The notes: generated by a model from the sequence alone, not told the origin. DNA of 64,000 nucleotides from Argopecten irradians (GCF_041381155.1 NC_091134.1:59613467-59677466); one strand, 5' to 3'; positions 12,861 through 25,942 are shown, counted from the first letter of the stretch. Numbers and translations: made by a program.

Positions 12861-14933
12861 CAGGACCAGAGAGGTGAAGATCTCCAATGATGGTACAAGC
12901 TTAAACAGAGTCAACTCAGATCTAACAGGTTATGTAGCCGGACTACTGTTTATAATTAAAATGATTTTGTTATAATGATGAAGATGTCTTTGAGTTACAG
13001 TAATGAGTCAGAGTTCACTGTAATAAATCAGGTAGCTAATGACTGGGATACTTATCAAAGCTCTGGGGAAAGTTAAATAAACAGATGTCACCTAATGCTG
13101 ATCCAGGGATTAAGTCACCAATGTAACCACTGTAGTGTAACTTTACCAGATTTATGACTGCCCCCCTGCCTTCCCATTTCCACCCAACCCTCCTGTTATC
13201 ACTGGGGCTCCCAAGGGGGCCATTAAATCCCTATTGGACACAGCCTGTCAGGAACTTATGGCACCTGTTTTGAATAATAACACTTTGATAGAGTAAGTTG
13301 TAAGTATACACATGTTTGTAAGTCATATGTCACAATATCATATTCTGTGTTCTTATCAATATGATATGCATATAACAAAAATAAATTATGCATCATAAAA
13401 CAAAAATCATTCACTTGTTTAAAAAAAACAACAACAAAGATATCAAAACAAAGCAATATGTTTTTTTTTAAATTCCTGTTATAAGTATATTATCTTGTTT
13501 GATTATTCAACCATCAATATTATTAATTGATACTTATAATGTTTCGAAAATCAATACAGTATGTTGTGGATGGGGTTACTGAAGGATCGAGGTAAACATG
13601 GTGTGATAATGGTAATGGTTTCTTAGTCATATCTAAATGACTTTCTTGGAACAGGATTTAAAGTTTTCATAAAAACTTTTGTTTGCATGGAACATACCCA
13701 GTGCCTCCCTCACCTTTGAGTTTGTGAGTTCCCCAGCCTGTGGGCTCCAGTGAGTCACTATTAGGAGATTCTCCCCAGCAGTGAGGCAGTGTGTTTACAT
13801 GTGGTTAGGCCAACACTATCCTCAGCTTTGATTCAGGAGGATAAGCAGGAGGGAACCATGTCAGGATGAATGGATTACATAAAAGGATTCCCTTGATCAG
13901 GAGTTCTGTGTAGCAACAAAAATCAGGTGGAAGCTATACCCCAACCTAAAGCTACACTGAACCAAATGGCCTACATTTTATGACCGGTGGATTTCTTACC
14001 TCTTTTACACTTGTTGAAATTTTATACTAAAAGGAGTATGTTTGTAGACTTGTGAGGATTCTGGAGTTGTTTTGTGGAGTGTTGATGGATTGTGAGTTGG
14101 TTCTGTATCTATACACAGGGTAAGAATTGTCTATATAGTACAACTGGTCCAGATGCTGAAACAGGTAACATTATCTGAGGTACACTCAGTGCTTTACAAT
14201 TTGTTAAAAGTTTTGACATGTATATACACAATGTAGTAGGGGAAATATCCTCCTTACTAATGATAAATTAATTTGACTTCATGTTTTCACCCCGACATGA
14301 TTTGTTCCTGAGCTACATGTTTATAATACACTCCACTATTTGATGGAGTCTGGGCATTGTGGTGTGTATATGTTCACAGTCATATCTGTAATGGTATGTA
14401 TACACTTCTAATTAACCCAATATCTAGTTACATACTTGACCAATATGTAGTGAATCTTCTAGTTCTAAATAGCCTAAATAGGCGACTTCATATCAGAGTC
14501 AAAAACTTAGTTTTCAGTTCTCCATATTTCAGAACTTTATGCTGCATATATATTCTGTAGACAATCATTCAGCAGAATTGACATTCTTTATGATTCAGAT
14601 ATGAACTTAATGCTACAGATTTTACATTTTTCTTTCAATGCAACATACATGCACCTCTGCACTATCTTCAAATGGCATATTTTATAAAATGGGCAGTGTC
14701 CATCAAAAAGTATGAAAAAATAACAACACCTATAAGACCTATTGTGAACTTATTGGTCATTTGGTTGACAACTTTTATTATAAAAATATTTAACATATCT
14801 ATATTGTGGATAAGTTAAGGGGTTTGCTGACAATATCAGTAATCTATTTATATTAACTCACAGGGGTCTGGTATAAATAAATGTCTTTTATCCTGCTGGA
14901 TGTTTTATATCCTGCTCATAATACTAAATATAC
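12861..14933. other. AT-rich spacer, no gene recognised
   Basis: Low-complexity AT-rich sequence with a short CCC-rich patch near 13150-13230. ORFs are at most 67 codons and scattered on both strands. Nothing resembles a domain, tRNA or promoter. A moderately GC-rich patch at 13690-13860 could be an old repeat, but I cannot assign it. Confidence 0.45.
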
Positions 14934-15275
14934 CAGTGTTTTTCCTGGGTATTTTGGGAAATTGCCATTGGTGAAAATTGGGAAATTTTGTGCGATAAAA
15001 GTAGAAAATGAAAAATTTTAACGATGTTAATGGAAATTTTGAAAAAGGTAGAAATAAACAATTATCCTTCTCTAAGAATCAATTATAAGAATGTATACTA
15101 AAATACTACGTTTATACATTGGGATTTCCGGAGTTTTTGTTGTTTCGTCACACAAAATAGGCGTCAGCTCACTGATTCGGGAAATTTGGACATAGATTTG
15201 GGAAAAAATAACAAGAAATACAATTGGGAATGGGGCCTTATTTCGGCCCCAAATATGAAGGCAGGAAAAACACTG
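14934..15275. mobile_element. 342-bp MITE, 14-bp TIRs, 5-bp TSD
   Basis: CAGTGTTTTTCCTG at 14934-14947 is exactly inverted as CAGGAAAAACACTG at 15262-15275. The element is bracketed by TATAC at 14929-14933 and 15276-15280, a 5-bp direct repeat consistent with a target-site duplication. The interior is AT-rich with repeated GGGAAATT motifs and has no coding frame of note. CAGTG termini occur in several DNA-transposon superfamilies. A 5-bp duplication is unusual for hAT elements, which give 8 bp, so the superfamily is left open. It sits immediately before the 31-bp array. Confidence 0.75.
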
Positions 15276-15300
15276 TATACTTAATGATACGAATAATATA

Positions 15301-18300
15301 TAATGGCCCTGTGATGAATGATGACATTATGTGTCTTATGCTCCTGTGCTGGGTGACGGTAATGTCTAATACCCCTGTGTTGGGTGATGATAATGTCTTA
15401 TGGCCCTGTGCTGGGTGATAATATTATCTAATGCCCCTGTGTTGGATGATTATACAGTTGTTGACTGGGGTTGAGGGCAAAAAATGATTTGTTGGACACG
15501 AAGGCAAACTGTTGCCTGAGGCCAAAAACCGAGGGCAACAGCGTATGTGAGGGTCCAACAAATCATCTGTTGCCCATAAACCCAGTCAACAACTGCTTTG
15601 TTATACCCATTGACTCAAAACAATGGATTGGCGTCATGAATTGTATGTGTGACGTCACTCCAGTCCAACAGCACATTTCAACAGTTGATTTTAACAGTTC
15701 TTTGGACTGCTCAACAGAACAGTTAATTAATTGACATTTTTGTAAATAGAGATTATATAGATATGATTGTATAGAAGTATAACAATGTCTAATGCCCCTG
15801 TGTTGGGTGATGATATTGTCTAATGCCTCTGTGTTTGGTGATGATATTGTCTAATGCCCCTGTGTTGGTGATGATATGTCAATGGCTCTGGGTTGGTGAT
15901 GATATTGTCTAATGCCCCTGTGTTTGGTGATGATAATGTCTAATGGCTCTGTGTTGGGTGATGATATTGTATAATTAATGCCCCTGTGTTTGGTGATGAT
16001 ATTGTCTAATGCCCCTGTGTTGGGTTATGATATTGTCTAATGCCTCTGTGTTAGGTGATGATATTGTATAATTTAATGCCCCTGTGTTTGGTGATGATAT
16101 TGTCTAATGCCCCTGTGCAGGGTGATGATATTGTCTAATGCCCCTGTGTTGGGATGATGATATTAGATATGCCTCTGTGTTGGGTGATGATATTGTCTAA
16201 TGCCTCTGTGTTGGTGATGATATTGTCTAATGCCCTGTGCTGTTTGCCTGTGAGGGTGATGATATTGTCTAATGCTGTGTGATGATATTGTCTATGTGTG
16301 GGTGATTGGATGATGATATTGTCTAATGCCCCTGTGGTGTGTTGGTGATGATATTGTCTAATGCCCTGTGTTTGGGTGATGATATTGTCTAATGCCCCTG
16401 TGTTGGGTGATGATATTGTCTAATGCCCCTGTGTTGGGTGATGATATTGTCTAATGCCCCTGTGTTGGGTGATGATATTGTCTAATGCCTCTGTGTTGCA
16501 GGGTGATGATATTGTCTAATGCCCCTGTGTTGGGTGATGATATTGTCTAATGCCCCTGTGTTGGGTGATGATATTGTCTAATGCCTCTGTGTTGGGTGAT
16601 GATATTGTCTAATGCCCCTGTGCAGGGTGATGATATTGTCTAATGCCTCTGTGTTGGGTGATGATATTGTCTAATGCCTCTGTGTTGGGTGATGATATTG
16701 CTCTAATGCCTCTGTGTTGGGTGATGATATTGTCTAATGCCCCTGTGTTGGGTGATGATATTGTCTAATGCCTCTGTGTTTGGTGATTGATATTGTCTAA
16801 TGCCCCTGTGTTGGGTGATGATATTGTCTAATGCCTCTGTGTTGGGTGATGATATTGTCTAATGCCCCTGTGCAGGGTGATGATATTGTCTAATGCCTCT
16901 GTGTTGGGTGATGATATTGTCTAATGCCCCTGTGTTGGGTGATGATATTGTCTAATGCCTCTGTGTTGGGTGATGATATTGTCTAATGCCCCTGTGTTGG
17001 GTGATGTATATTGTCTAATGCCCCTGTGTTGGGTGATGATATTGTCTAATGCCCCTGTGTTGGGTGATGATATTGTCTAATGCCCTTTGGGTCTGTGTTG
17101 GGTGATGATATTGTCTAATGCCCCTGTGGGTGATGATATTGTGATGCCCTGATTTTGATATTGTCTAATGCCCCTCTGTGTGGGTGATGATATTGTCTAA
17201 TGCCTCTGTGTTGGGTGATGATATTGTCTAATGCCTCTGTGTTTGGTGATGATATTGTCTAATGCCTCTGTGTTGGTGATGATATTGTCTAATGCCTCTG
17301 TGTTTGGTGATGATATTGTCTAATGCCTCTGTGTTGGGTGATGATATTGTCTAATGCCTCTGTGTTGGGTGATGATATTGTCTAATGCCCCTGTGTTGGG
17401 TGATGATATTGTCTAATGCCTCTGTGTTGGGTGATGATATTGTCTAATGATATTGTCTAATGCCTCTGTGTTGGGTGATGATATTGTCTAATGCCTCTGT
17501 GTTGGGTGATGATATTGTCTAATGCCTCTGTGTTGGGTGATGATATTGTCTAATGCCTCTGTGTTTGGTGATGATATTGTCTAATGCCTCTGTGTTGGGT
17601 GATGATATTGTCTAATGCCTCTGTGTTGGGTGATGATATTGTCTAATGCCCTGTGTTGGGTGATGATATTGTCTAATGCCTCTGTGTTGGGTGATGATAT
17701 TGTCTAATGCCTCTGTGTTTGGGTGATGATATTGTCTAATGCCTCTGTGTTTGGTGATGATATTGTCTAATGCCCCTGTGCAGGTGATGATATTGTCTAA
17801 TGCCTCTGTGTTGGGTGATGATATTGTCTAATGCCCCTGTGTTGGGTGATGATATTGTCTAATGCCCCTGTGTTGGGTGATGATATTGTCTAATGCCCCT
17901 GTGTTTGGTGATGATATTGTCTAATGCCCCTGTGTTGGGTGATGATATTGTCTAATGCCTCTGTGTTGGGTGATGATATTGTCTAATGCCCCTGTGTTGG
18001 GTGATGATATTGTCTAATGCCCCTGTGTTGGGTGATGATATTGTCTAATGCCCCTGTGTTTGGTGATGATATTGTCTAATGCCCCTGTGTTGGGTGATGA
18101 TATTGTCTAATGCCTCTGTGTTGGGTGATGATATTGTCTAATGCCCTGTGTTGGGTGATGATATTGTCTAATGCCCCTGTGTTGGGTGATGATATTGTCT
18201 ATTGCTCCCTGTGCAGGGTGATGATATTGTCTAATGCCCCTGTGTTTGGTGATGATATTGTCTAATGCCTCTGTGTTGGGTGATGATATTGTCTAATGCC

Positions 18301-20812
18301 TCTGTGTTGGGTGATGATATTGTCTAATGCCCCTGTGTTGGGTGATGATATTGTCATAATGCCCCTGTGTTGGGTGATGATATTGTCTAATGCTGTGTGT
18401 GATGATATTGTCTCTGCCCTGTGTTTGGTGATGATATTGTCTAATGCCTCTGTGTTGGGTGATGATATTGTCTAATGCCTCTGTGTTGGGTGATGATATT
18501 GTCTAATGCCCCCTTGTGTTGGGTGATGATATTGTCTAATGGCTCTGTGTTGGGGTGATGATATTGTCTAATGCTCTGTGTTGGGTGATGATATTGTCTA
18601 ATGCCCCTGTGTTGGGTGATGATATTGTCTAATGCCCTGTGTTGGGTGATGATATTGTCTAATGCCCCTGTGTTGGGGTGATGATATTGTCTAATGCCCC
18701 TGTGCAGGGTGATGATATTGTCTAATGCCTCTGTGTTGGGTGATGATATTGTATAATTAATGCCCCTGTGTTTGGTGATGATATTGTCTAATGCCCCTGT
18801 GCAGGGTGATGATATTGTCTAATGCCCCTGTGCAGGGTGATGATATTGTCTAATGCCTCTGTGTTGGGTGATGATATTGTCTAATGGCCCTGTGTTTTGG
18901 TATGATGTTCATTGTGTCTAATGCTCTGTGTTGGGTGGTATGATATTGTCTAATGCCCCTGTGTTGGACTGATGATATTGTCTAATGCCCCTGTGTTGGG
19001 TGATGATATTGTCTAATGCCCCTGTGTTGGGTGATGATATTGTCTAATGCCTCTGTGTTTGGTGAATATATTGTCTAATGCCCTGTGTTGGGTGATGATA
19101 TTGTCTTCTAATGCCCTGTGTGTTGGGTGATGATATTGTCTAATGCCTCTGTGTTGGGTGATGATATTGTCTAATGCCCCTGTGTTGGGTGATGATATTG
19201 TCTAATGCCTCTGTGTTGGGTGATGATATTGTCTAATGCCCCTGTGTTGGGTGATGATATTGTCTAATGCCTCTGTGTTTGGTGATGATATTGTCTAATG
19301 CCTCTGTGTTGGGTGATGATATTGTCTAATGCCCCTGTGTTGGGTGATGATATTGTCTAATGCCTCTGTGTTGGGTGATGATATTGTCTAATGCCTCTGT
19401 GTTGGGTGATGATATTGTCTAATGCCCCTGTGCAGGGTGATGATATTGTCTAATGCCTCTGTGTTGGGTGATGATATTGCTCTAATGGCCCTGTGTTTGG
19501 GTGATTGATATTGTCTAATGCCCTGTGTGGGTGATGATATTGTCTGATGCACCTGTGCAGGGTGATGATATTGTCTAATGCCCCTGTGTTGGGTGATGAT
19601 ATTGTCTAATGCCTCTGTGTTGGGTGATGATATTGTCTAATACCTGTGTGCTGAGTGGTAATGTTGTCTTATGCCCCTGTGCTGGATGATGATTTTGTCT
19701 TATGCCCCTGTGCTGAGTGGTAATGTTGTCTTATGCCCCTGTGCTGGGTGATGATATTGTCTCATGCCCCTGTGCTGAGTGGTAATGTTGTCTTATGCCC
19801 CTGTGTTGAGTGGTAATGTTGTCTAATGGCCCTGTGTTGAGTGGTAATGATGTTTTATGCCCCTGTGCTGAGTATAATGTTGTCTAATGCCCCTGTGTTG
19901 AGTGGTAATGATGTCTTATGCCCCTGTGCTGAGTGGTAATGTTGTCTTATGCCCCTGTGTTGAGTGGTAATGATGTCTTATGCCCCTGTGCTGAGTATAA
20001 TGTTGTCTAATGCCCCTGTGTTGAGTGGTAATGTTGTCTTATGCCCCTGTGTTGAGTGGTAATGTTGTCTTATGCCCCTGTGTTGAGTGGTAATGATGTC
20101 TTATGCCCCTGTGCTGAGTATAATGTTGTCTAATGCCCCTGTGTTGAGTGGTAATGTTGTCTTATGCCCCTGTGTTGAGTGGTAATGTTGTCTTATGCCC
20201 CTGTGTTGAGTGGTAATGTTGTCTTATGCCCCTGTGTTGAGTGGTAATGATGTCTTATGCCCCTGTGCTGAGTGGTAATGTTGTCTTATGCCCCTGTGTT
20301 GAGTGGTAATGATGTCTTATGCCCCTGTGCTGAGTATAATGTTGTCTAATGCCCCTGTGTTGAGTGGTAATGTTGTCTTATGCCCCTGTGTTGAGTGGTA
20401 ATGATGTCTTATGCCCCTGTGTTGAGTGGTAATGATGTCTTATGCCCCTGTGCTGAGTATAATGTTGTCTAATGCCCCTGTGCTGAGTGGTAATGATGTC
20501 TTATGCCCCTGTGCTGAGTATAATGTTGTCTTATGCCCCTGTGTTGAGTGGTAATGTTGTCTTATGCCCCTGTGTTGAGTGGTAATGATGTCTTATGCCC
20601 CTGTGCTGAGTATAATGTTGTCTAATGCTCCTGTGTTGAGTGGTAATGATGTCTTATGCCCCTGTGCTGAGTATAATGATGTCTTATGCCCCTGTGCTGA
20701 GTATAATGTTGTCTAATGCTCTTGTGCTGAGTGGTAATGATGTCTTATGCCCCTGTGCTGAGTATAATGATGTCTTATGCCCCTGTGTTGAGTATAATGT
20801 TGTCTAATGCCT
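15301..20812. repeat. 31-bp minisatellite, two subfamilies
   Basis: About 165 copies of a 31-bp unit of the form GTCTAATGCCCCTGTGTTGG followed by GTGATGATATT. Two subfamilies are spatially separated. The GTGATGATATT form fills about 15783-19640. A form ending GAGTGGTAATG, or the one-base-shorter GAGTATAATG, with GTCTTATGCC fills about 19640-20812. A CAGGG-for-TTGGG variant (GTGCAGGGTG) is scattered in the first part. The left edge (15301-15454) has mixed, diverged copies and is cut by an insertion at 15455-15782. Parts of the first subfamily contain clusters of short indels (16230-16330, 17080-17170, 18350-18420, 18890-18950). At 31 bp the unit cannot keep a reading frame, so it is non-coding. 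Confidence 0.95.
15455..15782. mobile_element. Foldback insertion inside 31-bp array
   Basis: About 330 bp of non-array sequence interrupts the 31-bp repeat. Its first part is a long inverted repeat: 15455-15497 matches the reverse complement of 15553-15595 over 43 bp with about five mismatches, with ends CAGTTGTTGACTGGG and CCCAGTCAACAACTG. The remainder contains a perfect TGACGTCA (15650-15657), a second small inverted pair AGTCCAA/TTGGACT (15662-15668 and 15702-15708) and an AT-rich tail. An 87-codon frame (15471-15734) is carried by the element but resembles nothing I know. No unambiguous target duplication was found, so the right boundary is approximate. Confidence 0.6.
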
Positions 20813-23660
20813 ATTGGTCAGACTAGTCTGTGGTGTAGCAGTATTTACCCTACACCTTACTGCCTCAGGGGACCATTTATCTTCATGATCAGAAAAGATT
20901 ATGAATAACTGATGCTGAAGATGTATTGGGATTGTAGACAATATGTCTTCACCTGAAAGACTTATCCGTGACCTCTCATGTACTTGGCCATTTGGGACAT
21001 CACCTCATATGTACAAACCGTTACGTCATAATTTCTACGGATCTATTATTCAGAAATCAGAATATATAACACCTAGGGGACATAACTCTTGAAAATAAAA
21101 TGATACTGATAATTCAGTTGGGGTGCCGGGGGTACTTCAGGCCCAGAGTTAAGGTGATATATAGCCTTTAGTTTATGGAGGAAACCTGGTTAAATATTGA
21201 TGTAGTCCCTGGTTACACAATAAGGGAACTGAATGATTTCCTACATGATGTAACAAATATATTTCTCTTGTATTTCATTATGTGCAATAATGTACTTACA
21301 CTCTTGTGTATGGTGAAAGGTCAATGGTTATATGGATGAATTGGGTAATTTGGACAACAACCCTTTGATTTGCATTAAATTGTTTCTTAACCTCAAGTAA
21401 TCTCTATATGTTAAAGCAATACTCCAGTGAATGGAACAGGAAACATCTTCAGTTAATGAATCTTCCTTAAATTAAATGTAACGCTTTCCTATCTGGAGGC
21501 TCCCAGGATTGTTTTCTCTGATGATATTATGATATCATTATACCTGGCATACATTTACTTCTACAAATAATAATCCAAAATTTACAGGAACCCTAGAGAA
21601 ATTGCTTCCATTTTGGCTATATTTCAATCTATTTAAGACAGTTGGGTAAAAGATTCTTCAAAATTAATGAAAAACACCTGTACCTCTTGATTATATGATG
21701 ATAATTGAACTATTGTATTACATATATAAGGAACTCCATTACATACACAGGGTAAACAGTATATAGTATATACAGAGGGTTAATCATATGTACACCTCAG
21801 ATTTTAGTGAGGATAATTAAAGTTTATTAGTTCACAACAAAGTTTGTTTGCTAGAAACATTATTAAATGTTTGCTAGCTAGAGCACAATTTATTGTGGGT
21901 TCCTGGTAAAGAAAGACCTCCTCATACACCAGCTATATTCAGCTTTCCTGTTCATTTTATTGAACCAATTGCAATATTTCTTAATTCATACTTTTAAGTC
22001 AATTTTTAATCAAATGATTAAGTCATTTGATTAAAAATTGACTTAATCATTTGATTTTGAATTAAAAAAATACTGATCAGAGTTTATTTGAGCTACATGA
22101 TTAATTATAAACTGCATTGTGAATCATCTGAAATGAGAAAGGAAATAAAAACTAAACTTTGGAAAAATTAACTACAGTAATATAAATGTATGTTGGTATT
22201 TAACAGCTGTTGATTTCATTTTTCTGAATGATAGAAAAAAATCTAGAAACTGAAAAAGAGACTTTCCAGGAATTTACAGGCTCTGTGTACCTTTTGTTTT
22301 AATTGTGAAGGTCATGTGTATAGTGTTATAATAGCAAGAGGAAGCTGCTCTCCTGACACAAGGTCACTCATACATTGTGCATCTGTTTATCAGATCAGAA
22401 ATTGAGGGTCTGAACCAGTATGAGGACACAAGTAAACAAATGAAAATAGAACTTTTTTTTTAGTAAAAAGAAAAAAAAAAAAAGATGGTATTTTGATGTG
22501 CGTGATTGAATATCAATTTGATTTAATTGGGGAAATGAGAGTTACAGAAGAAAAACAGTTCTGCACTATTATCTTGAAAGTTATGTTGACCCTCCTAACC
22601 AAGCCATTGTTTCTGGCGCCTTTTTTCCACGACATCAGCCATCAGCGTTAATACATGGGTGGAGCTACAATATACATACTTATGTATTACATGTTAACTT
22701 CCGTTACCATTTTTAATACAAACACATTAGCGGGAAACTGTTAAATTGTTCAAATAGTTAAGATTGAATCGTTATACGATACACTATTGCTGAAGTTCAG
22801 GTGATGGTTTCTTCAACTTTCACAGATGACAGGAAGGTATGTTTTCTTATGTTGGGTTTTAACAGCCATATAAGGAAGGAGGTATACTACCATTTGTTTG
22901 CTACTTCATTGGTACAATACTGAAATTATTTTTCAAGACAATATCATTTCAACCAAACTCTAGTGTTCATCTATAGGATATGGATCTGTCTTTGTGTTTA
23001 GTAGATTGACAATAGTCTTATAAAATTGATATGATTAATCCAGCCAAATAGATATCTAGTTTTTTATGTTTACAAAAAGTGTTTATGTCTTTATACAAAT
23101 GTATATCTACTCTGGTACTTCTAGAAAAAAGGTAAATCATTCAAAGACAGCGGCAGACATGGGCACATGTATCAATTATACAAATTTCTTTTGAAGACAA
23201 TGAAGTAAAAGATCCTCAGTGTAGGTAGTAGATTGTTGAGTATCGTTTGCATGCAGACTGAAGTCAATATATGTCATTAAGGCTTCTCCACGATTGTATC
23301 CTTACATCTGATATATAAGTATCGACAAAAAGGTCATTGAATGATAACTGAATACAGCCTCTGTATCAGTCTACAAGGTGGCTGGCTGTGACTTCAATAA
23401 TTGAAAACAACATGTTATAAGTATAAAGGATAATGTATTATTGATATTCACTCTATGGCACATGTACAGGAATTTGTTGGTGTGCTATGTGGAGCATAAC
23501 TATACCTGGGATTGGATGTTTTCTATGAAAGATAGATGTGTTTCTGTCTGTGGACGACGGTATGTAGTGCCATTTAAGGAATTGTGTGGCTCAATATAAG
23601 GTAATGTAAGTACACATTTACTGTAGGAGATTACTTATTGATGGAATAAACACTACAAAT
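20813..23660. other. AT-rich spacer, no gene recognised
   Basis: Single-copy-looking AT-rich DNA with homopolymer A/T runs (notably 22449-22485) and no ORF long enough to report. A motif GGGACATAACTCTTG near 21077-21091 resembles the reverse of the AGTTATCTCCCTT-type sequence found elsewhere in the window. The one clear structure is the inverted repeat at 21996-22056. Confidence 0.5.
21996..22056. repeat. Perfect 22-bp inverted repeat with alternative pairing
   Basis: Bases 21996-22017 and 22023-22044 are perfect reverse complements with a 5-nt loop. A second pairing is also possible: AATCAAATGATTAAGTC (22008-22024) with GACTTAATCATTTGATT (22040-22056). The segment can therefore fold into two mutually exclusive hairpins. 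It is very AT-rich and could extrude as a cruciform. Whether it is a mobile-element remnant or a replication-slippage product cannot be told from sequence alone. Confidence 0.8.
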
Positions 23661-25930
23661 CGAGTAGGTAAAAATGTGTGTGGCATGGATTGACACCACT
23701 GTATGGTGATAGAGTAGGTATAAATGTGTGTGGCATTGATTGGCACCACTGTATGGTGATATAGTAGGTATAAATGTGTGTGGCATTGATTGGCACCACT
23801 GTATGGCGATAGAGTAGGTATAAATGTGTGTGGCATTGATTGGCACCACTGTATGGCGATATAATAGGTATAATGTGTGTGGCATTGATTGGCACCACTG
23901 TATGGTGATAGAGTAGGTATAAATGTGTGTGGCATTGATTGGCACCACTGTATGGCGATATAGTAGGTATAAATGTGTGTAGCATCGATTGGCACCACTG
24001 TATGGCGATATAATAGGTATAAATGTGTGTGGCATCGATTGGCACCACTGTATGATGATAGAGTAGGTATAAATGTGTGTGGCATTGATTGGCACCACTG
24101 TATGGCGATAGAGTAGGTATAAATGTGTGTGGCATCGATTGGCACCACTGTATGGCGATATAGTAGGTATAAATGTGTGTGGCATGGATTGACACCACTG
24201 TATGGCGATAGAGTAGGTATAAAATGTGTGTGGCATTGATTGGCACCACTGTATGGTGATAGAGTAGGTATAAATGTGTGTGGCATTGATTGGCACCACT
24301 GTAGGGTGATAGAGTAGGTATAATGTGTGTGGCATGGATTGACACCACTGTATGGTGATATAATAGGTATAATGTGTGTGGCATTGATTGGCACCACTGT
24401 ATGGCGATAGAGTAGGTATAAATGTGTGTGGCATCGATTGGCACCACTGTATGGCGATATAATAGGTATAATGTGTTTAGCATTGATTGGCACCACTGTA
24501 GGGTGATAGAGTAGGTATAAATGTGTGTGGCATCGATTGGCACCACTGTATGGTGATAGAGTAGGTATAAATGTGTGTGGCATTGATTGGCACCACTGTA
24601 TGGCGATAGAGTAGGTATAAATGTGTGTGGCATCGATTGGCACCACTGTATGGCGATATAGTAGGTATAAATGTGTGTGGCATTGATTGGCACCACTGTA
24701 TGGTGATAGAGTAGGTATAAATGTGTGTGGCATCGATTGGCACCACTGTATGGTGATAGAGTAGGTATAAATGTGTGTGGCATTGATTGGCACCACTGTA
24801 TGGTGATAGAGTAGGTATAAATGTGTGTGGCATTGATTGGCACCACTGTATGGTGATAGAGTAGGTATAAATGTGTGTGGCATTGATTGGCACCACTGTA
24901 TGGTGATAGAGTAGGTATAAAATGTGTGTGGCATTGATTGGCACCACTGTATGGTGATAGAGTAGGTATAAATGTGTGTGGCATGGATTGGCACCACTGT
25001 ATGGCGATAGAGTAGGTATAAATGTGTGTGGCATTGATTGGCACCACTGTATGGTGATAGAGTAGGTATAAATGTGTGTGGCATTGATTGGCACCACTGT
25101 ATGGTGATAGAGTAGGTATAAATGTGTGTGGCATTGATTGGCACCACTGTATGGTGATAGAGTAGGTATAAATGTGTGTGGCATTGATTGGCAACCACTG
25201 TATGGTGATAGAGTAGGTATAAATGTGTGTGGCATTGATTGGCACCACTGTATGGTGATAGAGTAGGTATAAATGTGTGTGGCATTGATTGGCACCACAG
25301 TATGGTGATAGAGTAGGTATAAATGTGTGTGGCATTGATTGGCACCACTGTATGGTGATAGAGTAGGTATAAATGTGTGTGGCATTGATTGGCACCACTG
25401 TATGGTGATAGAGTAGGTATAAATGTGTGTGGCATTGATTGGCACCACTGTATGGTGATAGAGTAGGTATAAATGTGTGTGGCATTGATTGGCACCACAG
25501 TATGGTGATAGAGTAGGTATAAATGTGTGTGGCATGATTGGCACCACAGTATGGTGATAGAGTAGGTATAAATGTGTGTGGACATTGATTGCACCACAGT
25601 ATGGTGATAAGAGTAGGTATGTGTGTGGCATTGATTGGCACCACTGATGGTGGATAGAGTAGGTATAAATGTGTGGGTGGCATGGATTGGCACCACTGTA
25701 TGGTGATCGTAGTAGACGTAGGTATAAATGTGTGTGGCATTGATTTGGCACCACAGTATGGTGATAGAGTTAGGTATAAATGTGTGTGACATTGATTGGC
25801 ACCACAGTATGGTGATAGAGTAGGTATAAATATGTGTGGCATTGATTGGCACCACTGTATGGTGATAGAGTAGGTATAAATGTGTGTGGAATGATTGGCA
25901 CCACTGTATTGGTGATCGAGTAGGTATAAA
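23661..25930. repeat. 50-bp minisatellite
   Basis: About 45 copies of a 50-bp unit with GTAGGTATAAATGTGTGTGG, then CATTGATTGGCACCACTG, then TATGGTGATAGA. Each unit carries a short dyad, CACCA-ctgta-TGGTG. Because 50 is not a multiple of 3, each minus-strand frame passes through all three phases of the unit. None of these phases contains a stop, so very long open frames (up to 794 codons) appear in all three minus frames at once. That is an arithmetic artefact, not evidence of protein. Units at 25510-25760 are rich in small indels, while 23700-25500 is regular. Confidence 0.95.
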
Positions 25931-25942
25931 TACGTCCCAAAC

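Noticed and set aside
15471..15734. 87-codon ORF as a transposase fragment
   Set aside because: It crosses the inverted arms of the foldback insertion and has no catalytic motif or similarity I recognise.
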